From the NCBI GenBank assembly GCA_004556205.1, contig SFIL01000035.1:1-19462 (forward strand): a DNA stretch of 19,462 bases. The letters are read 5' to 3'. Position 1 is the stretch's first letter, and every line of letters begins with the position of its first letter. Positions 1 through 6,706 of this stretch are shown piece after piece. This DNA comes from Clostridiales bacterium. Lineage in GTDB: Bacteria; Bacillota; Clostridia; Oscillospirales; Oscillospiraceae. A model generated the notes under the pieces. It had not been told where the DNA came from. It did not search any database and saw only the letters and a program-made list of their open reading frames with translations. The translations under genes were made by a program, and so were the position numbers.

Positions 1-409
1 AGAGCTTGCCTCAGACGTATTTGCCGCCCTGTGGCGCAGCCGTCACAAGCTCAAAACCGACCATATCCGCGGATGGCTCGGCGCGACCGCCCGCAACCGC
101 GCGAGGGATTTTTTACGCAAGCGGTCGCTCTTGACCGCCGACGAGGAGGATCATATCATTGTCGCGGACGATGACGTGCAGCGCCTTATGGAGGCGCAGG
201 AACGCACAAGGCTGGTACGAGAGGCATTAACGGCACTGCATACGGAGGATCGTGAGATATTTTTGCGCCGCTACTATTATAATCAAAGCATCGGCTGCAT
301 CTCGGAGGAGATGTCGCTCAACGAGAACACGGTCAAAACCCGTTTGGCGCGCGGACGCAGGAAGCTCAGAGAAATTTTGTTACAAGGAGGTTATATCCAT
401 GAAGGTTAA
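1..409 (+). CDS. ECF-type RNA polymerase sigma factor, 5' end outside window
   Basis: This is the 3' part of a sigma-70 family (extracytoplasmic function) sigma factor gene. The frame is open from base 2 to the stop at 407-409, so the true start lies left of the window. The visible 135 residues hold the end of region 2 (ELASDVFAALWRSRHKL, then GWLGATARNRARDFLRKR, the -10 recognition side) and a complete region 4 with its helix-turn-helix (LRRYYYNQSIGCISEEMS, then LNENTVKTRLARGRRKLRE) that contacts -35 elements. The last 11 bases overlap the next gene, whose product has the shape of an anti-sigma factor, so the two are translationally linked. A TTG at 131 could be taken for a start, but the homology continues upstream of it. 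The family is certain; the regulon is unknown. Confidence 0.93.
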   Translation, partial: ELASDVFAALWRSRHKLKTDHIRGWLGATARNRARDFLRKRSLLTADEEDHIIVADDDVQRLMEAQERTRLVREALTALHTEDREIFLRRYYYNQSIGCISEEMSLNENTVKTRLARGRRKLREILLQGGYIHEG

Positions 410-1310
410 TATTCAAGAACTGTTTGACGATTTGAAGGAAGAAGAACTGCAGCTCGACAGCGACGCAGATCTTTCGGCAATCCGCGCAAAAACGATGCGC
501 AAAATCAGACAAAGCGGAAAGCGCAAACATCCTCTGCGTCTTGCACTGATCGCGGCAGCTGCCATTTTGCTGCTGGCAGGCGCTACCGCAGCGGTATATT
601 ACGGCATGAACATTGAGGCGGTGGAGCCGGAAGCGGTAAAGGCTGTGGATGACAGTGAGATCGTGGGCGACGAGGACTTATATCTCATCGGTTCAAATCA
701 CGAGCTAACCTTCGACGTCACCGGCAGCGGCAATATCGTCGGCTTCCGCGCAGCTTATCTCCCCTTTGACAACGGCAGCATCCACACAGGTGAGCTGCGT
801 AAACTGATAGAGCAGAATATGGAGGAATTGGAACGGAGCGGCGTAGATATCGGGAGCTTGGAGCTGCCCGAGCTCCAAAATGTCTATACGTCTTTTGAAA
901 ACACCGCAGAAGCAGGCGGGGAAAATCATTTTTATATCATTCGTACTTTTTATAGCGACGTTTTACACGATGCCGCCTTTACTTTGAACGGAGAGATCAC
1001 GATTGTGAAGCGGGAAAACCTCGGCAGCTTTGAAGCGGTATTCTTCACACAAGACCGTTCAAAAACCGTGACCGCAGTGAAAGACGGTGAGGAGATATAC
1101 GGTTATGCAAACGAGCCGGTAATCAATATGGCGCTGCTGTTTGACAAGGAGCACGAATGCCTGCTGCACATCTGCGCAGACGCCGGGATCGATATGGAGG
1201 AATTGGAAAAAATCGCTGCCGGCATCGAAATCGTGGAAACGGAAATTCCCGCCGCCTATATTCCCTCATGGTCGAGTCCCACGATTGATTTGGTCCCCGC
1301 GTTTGGCTAA
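399..1310 (+). CDS. Membrane-anchored anti-sigma factor-like protein
   Basis: The 303-residue product starts at the ATG at 399. The ribosome site AAGGAGG at 384-390 lies 8 bases before it, inside the end of the sigma gene; an upstream in-frame start at 252 would only translate sigma sequence in another frame. Residues 1-45 are charged and cytoplasmic, and residues 46-68 form one hydrophobic helix (LRLALIAAAAILLLAGATAA). The rest is an acidic, probably extracytoplasmic sensor domain. Position (overlapping an ECF sigma gene) and single-span topology are typical of anti-sigma factors that hold the sigma at the membrane until a signal arrives. I see no zinc-binding HxxxCxxC motif, so it is not a ZAS-type anti-sigma. 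The signal cannot be read from the sequence. The role is inferred from context and topology. Confidence 0.75.
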   Translation: MKVNIQELFDDLKEEELQLDSDADLSAIRAKTMRKIRQSGKRKHPLRLALIAAAAILLLAGATAAVYYGMNIEAVEPEAVKAVDDSEIVGDEDLYLIGSNHELTFDVTGSGNIVGFRAAYLPFDNGSIHTGELRKLIEQNMEELERSGVDIGSLELPELQNVYTSFENTAEAGGENHFYIIRTFYSDVLHDAAFTLNGEITIVKRENLGSFEAVFFTQDRSKTVTAVKDGEEIYGYANEPVINMALLFDKEHECLLHICADAGIDMEELEKIAAGIEIVETEIPAAYIPSWSSPTIDLVPAFG

Positions 1311-1428
1311 AGAGCCTCTGAACAAATCGGCTGCCCGCTCGGCGGAGCTTTCGCCGCAACCGGTCGGTTCGAAAACCTTGCAATGCGCAAAGGATCCTTT
1401 TCGATTTTCATTATCAGAGCCTCCCTAA
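1311..1428. repeat. Short repeat element with inverted ends, copy 1
   Basis: The left end (AGAGCCTCTGAACAAATCGG) starts directly after the anti-sigma stop codon. The right end (TTATCAGAGCCTCCCTAAAA) runs into the A-tract of the terminator at 1428. The two ends are imperfect inverted repeats sharing a CTCTGA core. A second copy with the same ends but a different, shorter interior lies at 8541-8624. The interior holds small palindromes, for example AAAGGATCCTTT near 1389-1400. No protein is encoded. It resembles a MITE- or REP-like element. Confidence 0.7.
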
Positions 1429-1467
1429 AAAACACACTCGACGGCAGCCGCCGTCGAGTGTGTTTTT
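1428..1467. terminator. Bidirectional intrinsic terminator
   Basis: A perfect 18-bp stem (1428-1445 with 1450-1467) closes a 4-base loop. It begins with AAAAA and ends with TTTTT, so it can stop transcripts from both sides. It separates the rightward sigma/anti-sigma operon from the leftward feo operon, which ends at 1474. Confidence 0.92.
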
Positions 1468-1473
1468 CGGTAG

Positions 1474-1608
1474 TTATTTGCATTTCTTATTGCAGGCGGC
1501 GCAGCAACCGTTGCAGCCGCCGCGCTTTTTCCTACGCAAAATCCAAATCAGCGAGCCTGCCAGCCACAGTCCAAGCAGAGCGAGCAGGACAATCTCCAGC
1601 CAGCCCAT
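1474..1608 (-). CDS. FeoB-associated cysteine-rich membrane peptide
   Basis: This 44-residue peptide starts at the ATG at 1608, one base past the FeoB stop codon, so it is translationally coupled as the last gene of feoA-feoB. Residues 3-24 form one transmembrane helix (WLEIVLLALLGLWLAGSLIW). A basic stretch (RRKKR) follows, then a tail with five cysteines at 32, 35, 36, 39 and 43. This matches the small FeoB-associated Cys-rich membrane protein family common in Clostridia. The cysteines probably bind iron or a cluster beside the FeoB pore, a role assumed for the family and not proven. A longer reading from 1716 only translates FeoB sequence in another frame. The gene is followed by the terminator at 1428-1467. 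Confidence 0.88.
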   Translation of the reverse strand: MGWLEIVLLALLGLWLAGSLIWILRRKKRGGCNGCCAACNKKCK

Positions 1609-1609
1609 C

Positions 1610-3616
1610 TCAGAGCACCGCGCTTGCAAGCAGATAGACAAGCGCCGCAATGATCCACGCGATGACCGTCTGCACCACGGCGACAAACGCGCCGCGCCAC
1701 TTGCCGCCCAGCTCACGCCCGATCGCCGCGATCGCCGCCACGCAGGGCGTATAGAGCAGCGTGAAGGTCAAAAAGCTGACGGCGGACGCAGTGGTAAACA
1801 ATCCGGCAAGTCCCGCGCTCAGGTTCTCCATGCCCGTACCCGTCAGGATGCCAAGGGTGCTGACAACTGCCTCCTTCGCGGTGAAGCCCGTGACAAGTGC
1901 TGTGGTAATGCGCCAATCGCCAAAGCCGAGCGGCGCAAAGATCGGCGTCAGAAGCTTACCGACCGAGGCAAGCAGGCTGTCCGCGCTGTCCTTGACGAAA
2001 TTGAGCTGTGTATCAAAGGACTCCAAAAACCAAATCACCAGTGTCGCAACAAAGATGATCGTAAACGCCCGCTGCAGGAAGTCCTTTGCCTTGTCCCACA
2101 GCAGCATCATGACGCTCTTAAAAGATGGCATACGGTAGTTCGGAAGCTCCATGACAAAGGGAACCGGCTTGCCTCGGAACGCGGTCTTTTTCATCAAAAG
2201 CGCGATCAGCACACCGATCAGCATTCCGCCGAAATAGAGCAGACCCATCACAAGCGCCGTATAATGTGGGAAAAACGCCGCCGCGAACACCGCGTAGATC
2301 GGAATTTTTGCAGAACAGCTCATAAACGGTGTAAGCAGAATCGTCATTCTGCGGTCACGCGAGGACGGCAGTGTACGCGTCGCCATGACTGCCGGCACGG
2401 TGCAGCCGAAGCCGATCAGCATCGGCACGAAGCTGCGTCCGGAAAGTCCGATCTTCCGCAAAAGCTTATCCATCACGAACGCCACACGCGCCATATAGCC
2501 GGTATCCTCCAGAATTGAGAGGAAGAAGAACATAACCACAATAATGGGCAGGAAGCTCACAACTGAGCCGACACCCGCGAAAACGCCGTCGATAATCAGA
2601 CTATGTACCACGGGATTCAGCCCATAGGCGGTCAATGCGCCATCCACTACAGCACCCAGCTTGTCGATTCCGAGCGCCAAAAGGTCCTGCAAAAATGCGC
2701 CGACCACATCGAAGGTCAGCCAAAAAACCGTCAGCATGATGCCGATAAAGATCGGAATGGCGGCATATTTGTTCGTCAGCACCTTGTCAATGCGGACAGA
2801 ACGGATGTGTTCCTTGCTCTCGCGGCACTTCACGACCGTTTTTGCGCAAAGACGCTCGATATAATCATAGCGCATCGAGGCGATGGCAGCGTTGCGGTCA
2901 AGCCCGCCCTCATTCTCCATCTCGACGATGCTGTGCTCCAGCAGCTCCAGCTCGTTTTGATTGATATTCAGGCGTTCGATAATATCCTTATCGCCCTCAA
3001 TCATCTTCGTCGCGGCAAAACGGCGCGCCATGCCGGCATTTCGGGCGTGATCCTCAATTTGGTGAGAGACGGCATGAATGCAACGGTGAACAGGTCCGTC
3101 GTCACAGAAGTCCACGCGCTTCGGCGCGCGCCTCTCCTTCGCCGTCCGCACGGCGCACTCGATCAGCTCGTCAATGCCTTCATTTTTCGCAGCCGAGATC
3201 GGCACAACAGGAATGCCCAGCTCCTCGGACATCTTGACAACATTGATCGTACCGCCGTTGTTTCGCACCTCGTCCATCATATTGAGCGCCAGCACCATCG
3301 GAATCCCCATCTCCAGAAGCTGAAGCGTCAGATAGAGATTTCGCTCAATATTCGTCGCATCGACGATATTGATGATGCCGTCGGGATGCTCATTCAGAAT
3401 AAAGTCCCTTGTTACGATCTCCTCGCCTGTGTACGGGCGCATGGAATAGATGCCGGGAAGGTCTGTCACATTGCAGCCCTTCGCACCGCGCATCTGTCCT
3501 GTCTTGCTGTCTACGGTCACACCGGGGAAGTTGCCGACATGCTGATTTGCACCGGTAAGCTGGTTGAACAGCGTGGTCTTTCCGCAGTTCTGATTTCCGA
3601 CCAAAGCGAACATCAT
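1610..3616 (-). CDS. feoB: Ferrous iron transport protein B (FeoB), canonical type
   Basis: FeoB is the inner-membrane Fe2+ transporter with an N-terminal G domain. The 668-residue protein shows the G1 P-loop GNQNCGKT (7-14), GNFPGVTVD as switch I/G2, G3 DLPG (52-55), G4 NMMD (112-115) and G5 ISAAKNEG (140-147). A helical spacer follows, then a membrane domain from about residue 285. The gate region reads LLTPFMSCSAKIPIYAVF, with the conserved SCSA(K/R) at 433-436. E. coli FeoB is longer (773 residues), but this length is normal in Firmicutes. The ATG at 3616 overlaps the feoA stop by 4 bases (ATGA), with GGAGGTG 8 bases upstream; an adjacent second ATG at 3613 is equally possible. It shares a promoter with feoA and is followed by the Cys-rich peptide gene. 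Confidence 0.97.
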   Translation of the reverse strand: MMFALVGNQNCGKTTLFNQLTGANQHVGNFPGVTVDSKTGQMRGAKGCNVTDLPGIYSMRPYTGEEIVTRDFILNEHPDGIINIVDATNIERNLYLTLQLLEMGIPMVLALNMMDEVRNNGGTINVVKMSEELGIPVVPISAAKNEGIDELIECAVRTAKERRAPKRVDFCDDGPVHRCIHAVSHQIEDHARNAGMARRFAATKMIEGDKDIIERLNINQNELELLEHSIVEMENEGGLDRNAAIASMRYDYIERLCAKTVVKCRESKEHIRSVRIDKVLTNKYAAIPIFIGIMLTVFWLTFDVVGAFLQDLLALGIDKLGAVVDGALTAYGLNPVVHSLIIDGVFAGVGSVVSFLPIIVVMFFFLSILEDTGYMARVAFVMDKLLRKIGLSGRSFVPMLIGFGCTVPAVMATRTLPSSRDRRMTILLTPFMSCSAKIPIYAVFAAAFFPHYTALVMGLLYFGGMLIGVLIALLMKKTAFRGKPVPFVMELPNYRMPSFKSVMMLLWDKAKDFLQRAFTIIFVATLVIWFLESFDTQLNFVKDSADSLLASVGKLLTPIFAPLGFGDWRITTALVTGFTAKEAVVSTLGILTGTGMENLSAGLAGLFTTASAVSFLTFTLLYTPCVAAIAAIGRELGGKWRGAFVAVVQTVIAWIIAALVYLLASAVL

Positions 3617-3849
3617 TTCCCACTCACCTCCGGCATGATCTCGATCTGCGCGGCGTCCTCCAAGCGAAGTGTCAGCTCATAACCGCGCAGGCGAATCTCC
3701 ATCGGGTCACCCATCGGCGCAATCTTCACCACGGTGACCTTTGTATTTGGAATCAGCCCCATATCCAGCAGACGGCAGCGCAGATTTCCTTCCCCACCGA
3801 CGGCAGTGATCAATCCGCTCTTTCCGACCGCAAGTTCTTTTAATGTCAT
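3613..3849 (-). CDS. feoA: Ferrous iron transport protein A (FeoA)
   Basis: FeoA is a small cytoplasmic SH3-like protein needed for FeoB activity. The product is 78 residues from the ATG at 3849, which has GGAGG about 8 bases upstream. Typical family features are LKELAVGKSGLI at the start, then RCRLLDMGLIPNTKVTVVKIAPMGDP and EIRLRGYELTLRLEDAAQIEI. Longer readings back to 3930 cross the promoter at 3895-3923 and can be dismissed. The stop overlaps the feoB start by 4 bases. Compared with the second FeoA at 14196-14435 it keeps the canonical LLDMGL and GDP elements. Confidence 0.95.
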   Translation of the reverse strand: MTLKELAVGKSGLITAVGGEGNLRCRLLDMGLIPNTKVTVVKIAPMGDPMEIRLRGYELTLRLEDAAQIEIMPEVSGK

Positions 3850-3863
3850 TGCACTCCCTCCAC

Positions 3864-3881
3864 AGTTAGTCTTGTATAACT
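3864..3881. promoter_or_regulatory. Possible operator dyad in the feoAB leader
   Basis: AGTTA and TAACT are separated by 8 bases just downstream of the predicted feoAB transcription start and upstream of the ribosome site. This is a position where a repressor could act. It does not match the classical Fur 19-mer or the DtxR consensus, so assignment to a metal regulator is only a guess. Confidence 0.25.
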
Positions 3882-3894
3882 CTTTTGCAGACAC

Positions 3895-3923
3895 ATAATA
3901 GCACGCACAAAAAACGCTGTCAA
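3895..3923 (-). promoter_or_regulatory. Sigma-A promoter of feoA-feoB
   Basis: On the minus strand, TTGACA (3923-3918) and TATTAT (3900-3895) are separated by exactly 17 bases. Transcription should begin near 3888, giving a leader of about 40 bases before feoA. Confidence 0.88.
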
Positions 3924-3941
3924 GTCCCAAAGAGAAAAAAC

Positions 3942-3970
3942 TTGTAATTCCCGCCTACTATGTATATAAT
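3942..3970 (+). promoter_or_regulatory. Sigma-A promoter of the S-component-like gene and ruvX
   Basis: TTGTAA (3942-3947), a 17-base spacer and a perfect TATAAT (3965-3970). The start codon at 3992 is so close that the leader would be only about 15 bases and would begin nearly at the ribosome site AAGGAGG (3978-3984). The promoter is divergent from, and about 20 bases away from, the feoAB promoter. Confidence 0.85.
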
Positions 3971-3991
3971 AGGGAAAAAGGAGGCTATGCC

Positions 3992-4777
3992 ATGAAATTG
4001 AATGTCAGGCTGGTATGCCGCACGGCGCTGCTTTTGGCTCTGTGTATCGCAAGCCAGTTTTTAAAAAATGTCTCGCCTTACATCACCGGTTCCATCGTGA
4101 ACGCAGTGCTGATCCTTGCCACGCTCTCGTGCGGCTTTCTCAGCGGCGCAGCCATTTCGTTGATCGCGCCGCTGACGGCGTGGTGGATCACCGGCAGTCC
4201 GCTGATCAGCGCCATTCCGCTGCTGCTGCCCTGTATCATGCTCGGCAATCTCGTGCTTGTCTGCTTCGTTTGGCTCTTTGTCAGCAAGCTCGGGCAGCGC
4301 GCCGGCAAGGCAGAGCGTTTAGAGCTTTCCGACGGTCGTTTTCGCCTCGTTCTGACTGTCGCCGCCGTAACAAGCGCGCTTTGGGCAAGCCTGTGCATTG
4401 TCTTTCTCTCTTCGTTGGCAGACCTGTTGCAGGTAGAGCGCGCCGCTCCCCTGCTCATTACGGTTCTTATCTCTGTCGCAGGCACTTTCTTGCTCTTTGC
4501 CTGCCTATGGATGCTCATTTCCCGTTTTCCTTCCGTTTGGTCGCCGATTGCTGGCATGGTCTTCGGTGCGGTATTTAAGACCGTTGTCATGTGGCTGACG
4601 ATCGTAAAGGGCGTTCTGCCTGCATACGGTCCTGCAAGCGGTCTTCCCGAAAAGGTACTTGCCTCCGCGCCTACCATCTATTCTGTCACGCAGCTTTTGA
4701 CGGCGCTGCTCGGTTCCGCGCTTGCGTTTTTGATTTGGCTGCCGCTGAAAAAATTTTTAGCAAAGCCGACGGAGTAA
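3992..4777 (+). CDS. Membrane protein resembling an ECF-transporter S component
   Basis: The 261-residue protein is almost wholly hydrophobic, with about six membrane helices. The start at 3992 has AAGGAGG 7 bases upstream. The first part (RTALLLALCIASQFLKN, then ITGSIVNAVLILATLSCGFLSGAAISLIAPLTAW) has the pattern seen in substrate-binding S subunits of energy-coupling factor vitamin/metal transporters, which work with a shared EcfA-A'-T module encoded elsewhere. The substrate cannot be told, and no riboswitch is visible in the very short leader. Its neighbours are feoAB (divergent) and ruvX, which begins 4 bases after its stop. The S-component call rests on hydrophobic pattern and remembered family resemblance; another small-molecule permease is possible. 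Confidence 0.65.
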   Translation: MKLNVRLVCRTALLLALCIASQFLKNVSPYITGSIVNAVLILATLSCGFLSGAAISLIAPLTAWWITGSPLISAIPLLLPCIMLGNLVLVCFVWLFVSKLGQRAGKAERLELSDGRFRLVLTVAAVTSALWASLCIVFLSSLADLLQVERAAPLLITVLISVAGTFLLFACLWMLISRFPSVWSPIAGMVFGAVFKTVVMWLTIVKGVLPAYGPASGLPEKVLASAPTIYSVTQLLTALLGSALAFLIWLPLKKFLAKPTE

Positions 4778-4781
4778 GCCT

Positions 4782-5198
4782 ATGAGAGTTCTTGCCATTG
4801 ATTACGGTGACGCACGCACAGGCATCGCCGTCTCCGACGCGCTCGGCATGATCGTCGGGCAGACCACCGTCATTCACAGCCGCAATCCGCAAAAAACCGC
4901 GCAGGAGATTGCGCGGCTTGTCAGGGAATTCGGTGCAAAACGGCTCGTCATGGGCTTTCCGCGCAATATGGACGGGAGCGAGGGACCGCGTGCCGCGCTG
5001 TATCGGGACTTTGCCGCCCTTGTCGAGAAGGAATGTCAAATGCCCGTTGTGCTTTGGGACGAGCGGCGCACGACCGTCGAGGCGCACAACATTCTCTCCG
5101 ACTGCAACTACCACGGAAAAAAACGCAAAAACACCGTGGATGCCGTTGCCGCCTCTCTCATCTTAGAAGGCTATTTGTCCTTCTTATCCCGCGCATGA
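4782..5198 (+). CDS. ruvX: YqgF/RuvX, putative pre-16S rRNA nuclease / Holliday junction resolvase-like
   Basis: The 138-residue protein is a RNase H-fold nuclease of the YqgF/RuvX family, cytoplasmic, linked to maturation of 16S rRNA 5' ends and formerly proposed as a Holliday junction resolvase. Landmarks are AIDYGDARTGIAVSD with catalytic Asp7, GFPRNMDGSEGPRA (59-71), LWDERRTTVEA with Glu94, and DAVAASLILEGYL with Asp120. The length is normal. GGAG lies 7 bases before the ATG at 4782, only 4 bases after the previous stop, so it is read from the promoter at 3942. Its last 28 bases overlap, tail to tail, the convergent TauE-like gene at 5171; I see no terminator between them. Confidence 0.95.
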   Translation: MRVLAIDYGDARTGIAVSDALGMIVGQTTVIHSRNPQKTAQEIARLVREFGAKRLVMGFPRNMDGSEGPRAALYRDFAALVEKECQMPVVLWDERRTTVEAHNILSDCNYHGKKRKNTVDAVAASLILEGYLSFLSRA

Positions 5199-5548
5199 CC
5201 TCCAAATATCTCGTTTAGACCGACCAAGAGCAAAAAACCGCCGAACAGTTTGCGCAATAGTGTTGCGTCGATCGCCGTCGCCAAAAACGCCGCTCCTGCG
5301 GCGGTCAGGCAGCCGGTAATCGCAGCAGGGATCACAACGCGCCAGCGGATCAGGCGGTTTTTTATGTGAAAAACCAAAGCGCACGCCGCAGTTGGGAGAA
5401 AGTAGAGCAGATTGATCCCCTGTGCCATACGCTGCTCCATGCCCATCACTGCGGTCATCCATACCATCAGGAGTGTCCCGCCGCCGATTCCAAGTCCCGA
5501 AAACACGCCGCACACCAGTCCTGCGACGCCTGCAAGCAACGCGCTCAT
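5171..5548 (-). CDS. TauE/SafE family permease, second half-size subunit
   Basis: The 125-residue membrane protein equals one repeat (about four helices) of the sulfite/organosulfonate exporter family TauE/SafE, whose usual members have about 250 residues and two such repeats. The signature GLVCGVFSGLGIGGGTLLMVWM is near the N-terminus, and the end (FGGFLLLVGLNEIFGGH) is also typical. The ATG at 5548 overlaps the stop of the upstream half by 4 bases (ATGA), so the two should be made together and probably assemble as a heterodimer (inference). A longer reading from 5971 translates the partner gene in another frame. The substrate is unknown; many family members carry no proven transport function. 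Confidence 0.87.
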   Translation of the reverse strand: MSALLAGVAGLVCGVFSGLGIGGGTLLMVWMTAVMGMEQRMAQGINLLYFLPTAACALVFHIKNRLIRWRVVIPAAITGCLTAAGAAFLATAIDATLLRKLFGGFLLLVGLNEIFGGHARDKKDK

Positions 5549-5910
5549 CGCAGCAGCAGGCGCGCTCCGCCCCAAAGAATAAACACGCCTAAAATGCGGT
5601 GCAGCCACTTGGTAGGCAGCCGTTTGAGCAGCATTCCGGCAATCACACCGCCGAGCGCGCCGCCGATCAGATACGGTACAGACTCCAAGGCAAAGCTGCC
5701 GCCGCGCAGGGCATAAACGCCAGCCGAAACCAGTGACAGCGGCAGGATAATGCACACGCAGGAGGCAAAGCTCTCGTGTCCCTCCAGGTCCGTCAGGCGG
5801 GAGAGGAGCGGCAGCAGCACCATTCCCCCGCCGGCGCCGAACAGCCCGTTTGCCAAGCCCGCCGCCGCGCCGCTTAAAGCTGCACCATAGCTTTTTTTGA
5901 AACTCTGCAT
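5545..5910 (-). CDS. TauE/SafE family permease, first half-size subunit
   Basis: This 121-residue protein is the partner of the following gene. GAAAGLANGLFGAGGGMVLLPLL near residues 14-36 is the family signature, followed by hydrophobic helices and RLPTKWLHRILGVFILWGGARLLL. The start chosen is the ATG at 5910, with GGAGGG 7 bases upstream; a TTG at 5931 lies in the hairpin/T-tract and is unlikely. The product is one half of a normal permease. The pair is divergent from the SSB-like gene at 6027. A terminator-like hairpin sits directly before the ribosome site and may control expression. Confidence 0.87.
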   Translation of the reverse strand: MQSFKKSYGAALSGAAAGLANGLFGAGGGMVLLPLLSRLTDLEGHESFASCVCIILPLSLVSAGVYALRGGSFALESVPYLIGGALGGVIAGMLLKRLPTKWLHRILGVFILWGGARLLLR

Positions 5911-5922
5911 ACAAATCCCTCC

Positions 5923-5961
5923 AAAAAACAACCGCCCCTATTGTCTCCAACAGGGGCGGTT
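5923..5961 (-). terminator. Terminator-like hairpin immediately before the TauE pair (possible attenuator)
   Basis: A 14-bp stem (5930-5943 with 5948-5961, one A-C mismatch, loop of 4) made mostly of a GGGGCGGTT arm. In the minus direction it is followed by TTGTTTTTT and then at once by the GGAGGG ribosome site of the gene starting at 5910. Nothing transcribed leftward lies between it and the divergent gene at 6027, so it would sit in the leader of the TauE operon. In the plus direction only four Ts follow. Confidence 0.7.
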
Positions 5962-6026
5962 TTATGCTCATATCCGCCGTAACGGAAGAATATACTCTCC
6001 CATAAGAAGTTGAACGAGGTGGGAGA

Positions 6027-6635
6027 ATGGAACAATTCGCAAATCATATCGCGTTGACGGGCTGTTTGGCGTCCGCTCCGCAATACTCGCACAGCAACCA
6101 CGGGCGGCGATTTTATTCTTTTTATTTGGAGGTTGCGCGGCTGTCCGGAACAATCGATCGGCTACAGATTTTAGCCTCCGAAATGCTATTGGAGGCAACA
6201 CCCGTGGTGGAGGGCGACGGCCTGTGTATTGAAGGACAGATCCGCTCCTTCAACAATCGTTCAAGCGAGGGACGGCGGCTCATCATCTCCGTGCTTGCAG
6301 AACAGATGAATGTAATCTCCGCGCCGCACGACAATCACGTGACGCTCGAGGGCATCATCTGTAAGGAGCCTGTTTATCGCCGCACGCCGCTCGGTCGTGA
6401 GATCTGCGATATCATGCTTGCCGTCAACCGCCCCTACCGTCGGGCGGATTACCTGCCCTGCATTCTCTGGGGGCGCTGCGCGCAGGAGGTCTCCGTCTAC
6501 CCTGTCGGCACTCCCCTGCGCCTCACCGGCAGACTGCAAAGCCGCGAGTATATCAAGCTCATCGACGGTGTCGCCGAGCAGCGCACCGCCTACGAGATCT
6601 CCGCCATTACTGCAGAGCCGACGGAGCTGCCATAA
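6027..6635 (+). CDS. Tandem OB-fold single-stranded DNA-binding-like protein
   Basis: The 202-residue protein appears to have two SSB-type OB domains. The first spans about 6-95 (ANHIALTGCLASAPQYS, FYSFYLEVARLSG, then GLCIEGQIRSF). The second spans about 104-195 (HVTLEGIICKEPVYRRT, REICDIMLAVNR, YLPCILWGRCAQ, PLRLTGRLQSREY). The second is the more SSB-like. The acidic C-terminal tail that lets normal SSB recruit partners is missing; the protein ends in PTELP. GAGGT lies 6 bases before the ATG at 6027. It stands alone, divergent from the TauE genes, with the hairpin at 6666-6694 downstream. Tandem-OB SSB-like proteins occur in many clostridia beside a normal SSB; their role is not established. 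A weak -10 (TATACT, 5991-5996) lacks a good -35. Confidence 0.78.
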   Translation: MEQFANHIALTGCLASAPQYSHSNHGRRFYSFYLEVARLSGTIDRLQILASEMLLEATPVVEGDGLCIEGQIRSFNNRSSEGRRLIISVLAEQMNVISAPHDNHVTLEGIICKEPVYRRTPLGREICDIMLAVNRPYRRADYLPCILWGRCAQEVSVYPVGTPLRLTGRLQSREYIKLIDGVAEQRTAYEISAITAEPTELP

Positions 6636-6665
6636 AAAAAGATATACGGGTTCTATAATAAAATG

Positions 6666-6694
6666 TTGGGGTCAGGCGATGAGCCTGACCCCAA
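6666..6694. terminator. Perfect hairpin at the left border of the IS remnant
   Basis: A perfect 12-bp stem (TTGGGGTCAGGC with its complement) closes the loop GATGA. It could terminate the SSB-like transcript, but no T-tract follows on the plus strand, so it may be a repeat. A similar hairpin with the same GGGTCAG/CTGACCC arms and an ATGAG loop lies at 17553-17585. Confidence 0.5.
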
Positions 6695-6706
6695 AACTAT
6701 AAAGAA

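Noticed and set aside
1460..2518. Long plus-strand open frame opposite feoB
   Set aside because: Arg/His/Gln-rich translation without a ribosome site; it is the complement of feoB and its Cys-rich partner.
2603..3682. Second long plus-strand open frame opposite feoB/feoA
   Set aside because: The minus strand carries clear FeoB motifs throughout; the plus reading has no family pattern and no ribosome site.
5171..5198. ruvX and the TauE-like gene overlapping tail to tail as a sign of a wrong stop
   Set aside because: Both ends carry sensible family C-termini; a 28-base convergent overlap is unusual but tolerable.
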